From the NCBI GenBank assembly GCA_964484515.1, contig CAZAGT010000333.1:1-5661 (forward strand): DNA of 5,661 bases, given 5' to 3'. The position numbers were made by a program, and so were the translations under genes. Position 1 is the first letter of the stretch. Each line of letters begins with the position of its first letter. Shown piece after piece: positions 5,584 to 5,661 of the stretch. Source of the stretch: CAZAGT01 sp964484515 (lineage in GTDB: Bacteria > Desulfobacterota > DSM-4660 > Desulfatiglandales > HGW-15). The notes under the pieces are model-generated. The model was given only the letters and a program-made list of their open reading frames with translations, did not search any database and was not told where the DNA came from.

Positions 5584-5661
5584 TTCACGACCTCGAATCA
5601 GTAGTGTTTACCCTAACGCTGCAAAAGTCGAGGATGCTGCAGATTCCAGGCGCCAAGGGTG
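5584..5661 (-). other. gltX upstream region at the window edge
   Basis: These 78 bases contain the gltX ribosome binding site (5590-5594). All three minus-strand frames are open from the window edge before reaching a stop, so the 3' end of an upstream co-oriented gene may lie here, but nothing identifies it. No convincing promoter pair is seen. Confidence 0.35.

Noticed and set aside
5584..5661. C-terminal tail of an upstream gene reading toward gltX
   Set aside because: All three minus-strand frames are open at the window edge for only a few codons, so there is no way to choose one or name a product.

Overview
The window carries four protein genes and two informative non-coding stretches. 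Left to right they are a small exported repeat protein (minus strand), a two-gene indolepyruvate ferredoxin oxidoreductase operon iorA-iorB (plus strand), about 850 bases without a gene, and a glutamyl-tRNA synthetase gene gltX (minus strand, convergent with iorAB). Base composition looks moderately GC-rich. An oxygen-sensitive ferredoxin-linked 2-oxoacid oxidoreductase points to an anaerobe. From memory, the GltX wording (VIRGQDGLANTPKQ, KISKRRHG) resembles sequences from Desulfobacterota ('deltaproteobacteria') and similar lineages. That placement is inference from motif style and was not tested by a search.

Left part (1-714): a minus-strand gene encodes a secreted, strongly basic Ser/Arg-rich protein made of five tandem ten-residue repeats. 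It is transcribed away from iorA. The intergenic region between them holds a compact potential three-way-junction fold at 471-527 and a perfect TTGACA -35 box at 615-620. The likely iorA start is ATG at 715, behind a GGAGG ribosome binding site, and not the upstream in-frame ATG at 640, which lies inside the proposed promoter.

Centre (715-3233): iorA and iorB overlap by ATGA and encode the two subunits of the enzyme that converts arylpyruvates (from Trp, Phe, Tyr transamination) plus CoA to arylacetyl-CoA, CO2 and reduced ferredoxin. IorA carries the thiamine diphosphate site and two C-terminal iron-sulfur motifs, the first with unusual cysteine spacing. No arylacetate-CoA ligase or aminotransferase lies beside it in this window.

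Right-centre (3234-4086): this stretch is not empty. It contains a long imperfect inverted repeat (outer arms 3269-3282 and 3463-3476, inner arms 3293-3300 and 3453-3460), local hairpins, a strong bidirectional intrinsic terminator at 3519-3549, and a diverged third copy of one arm at 3864-3901. It could be a structured RNA lying 3' of iorB or in its 3' UTR, or a small MITE/REP-like mobile repeat. It is the most interesting non-coding signal here.

Right (4087-5661): gltX is full length with intact catalytic motifs. It begins 78 bases before the window end, and its upstream neighbour is not visible.
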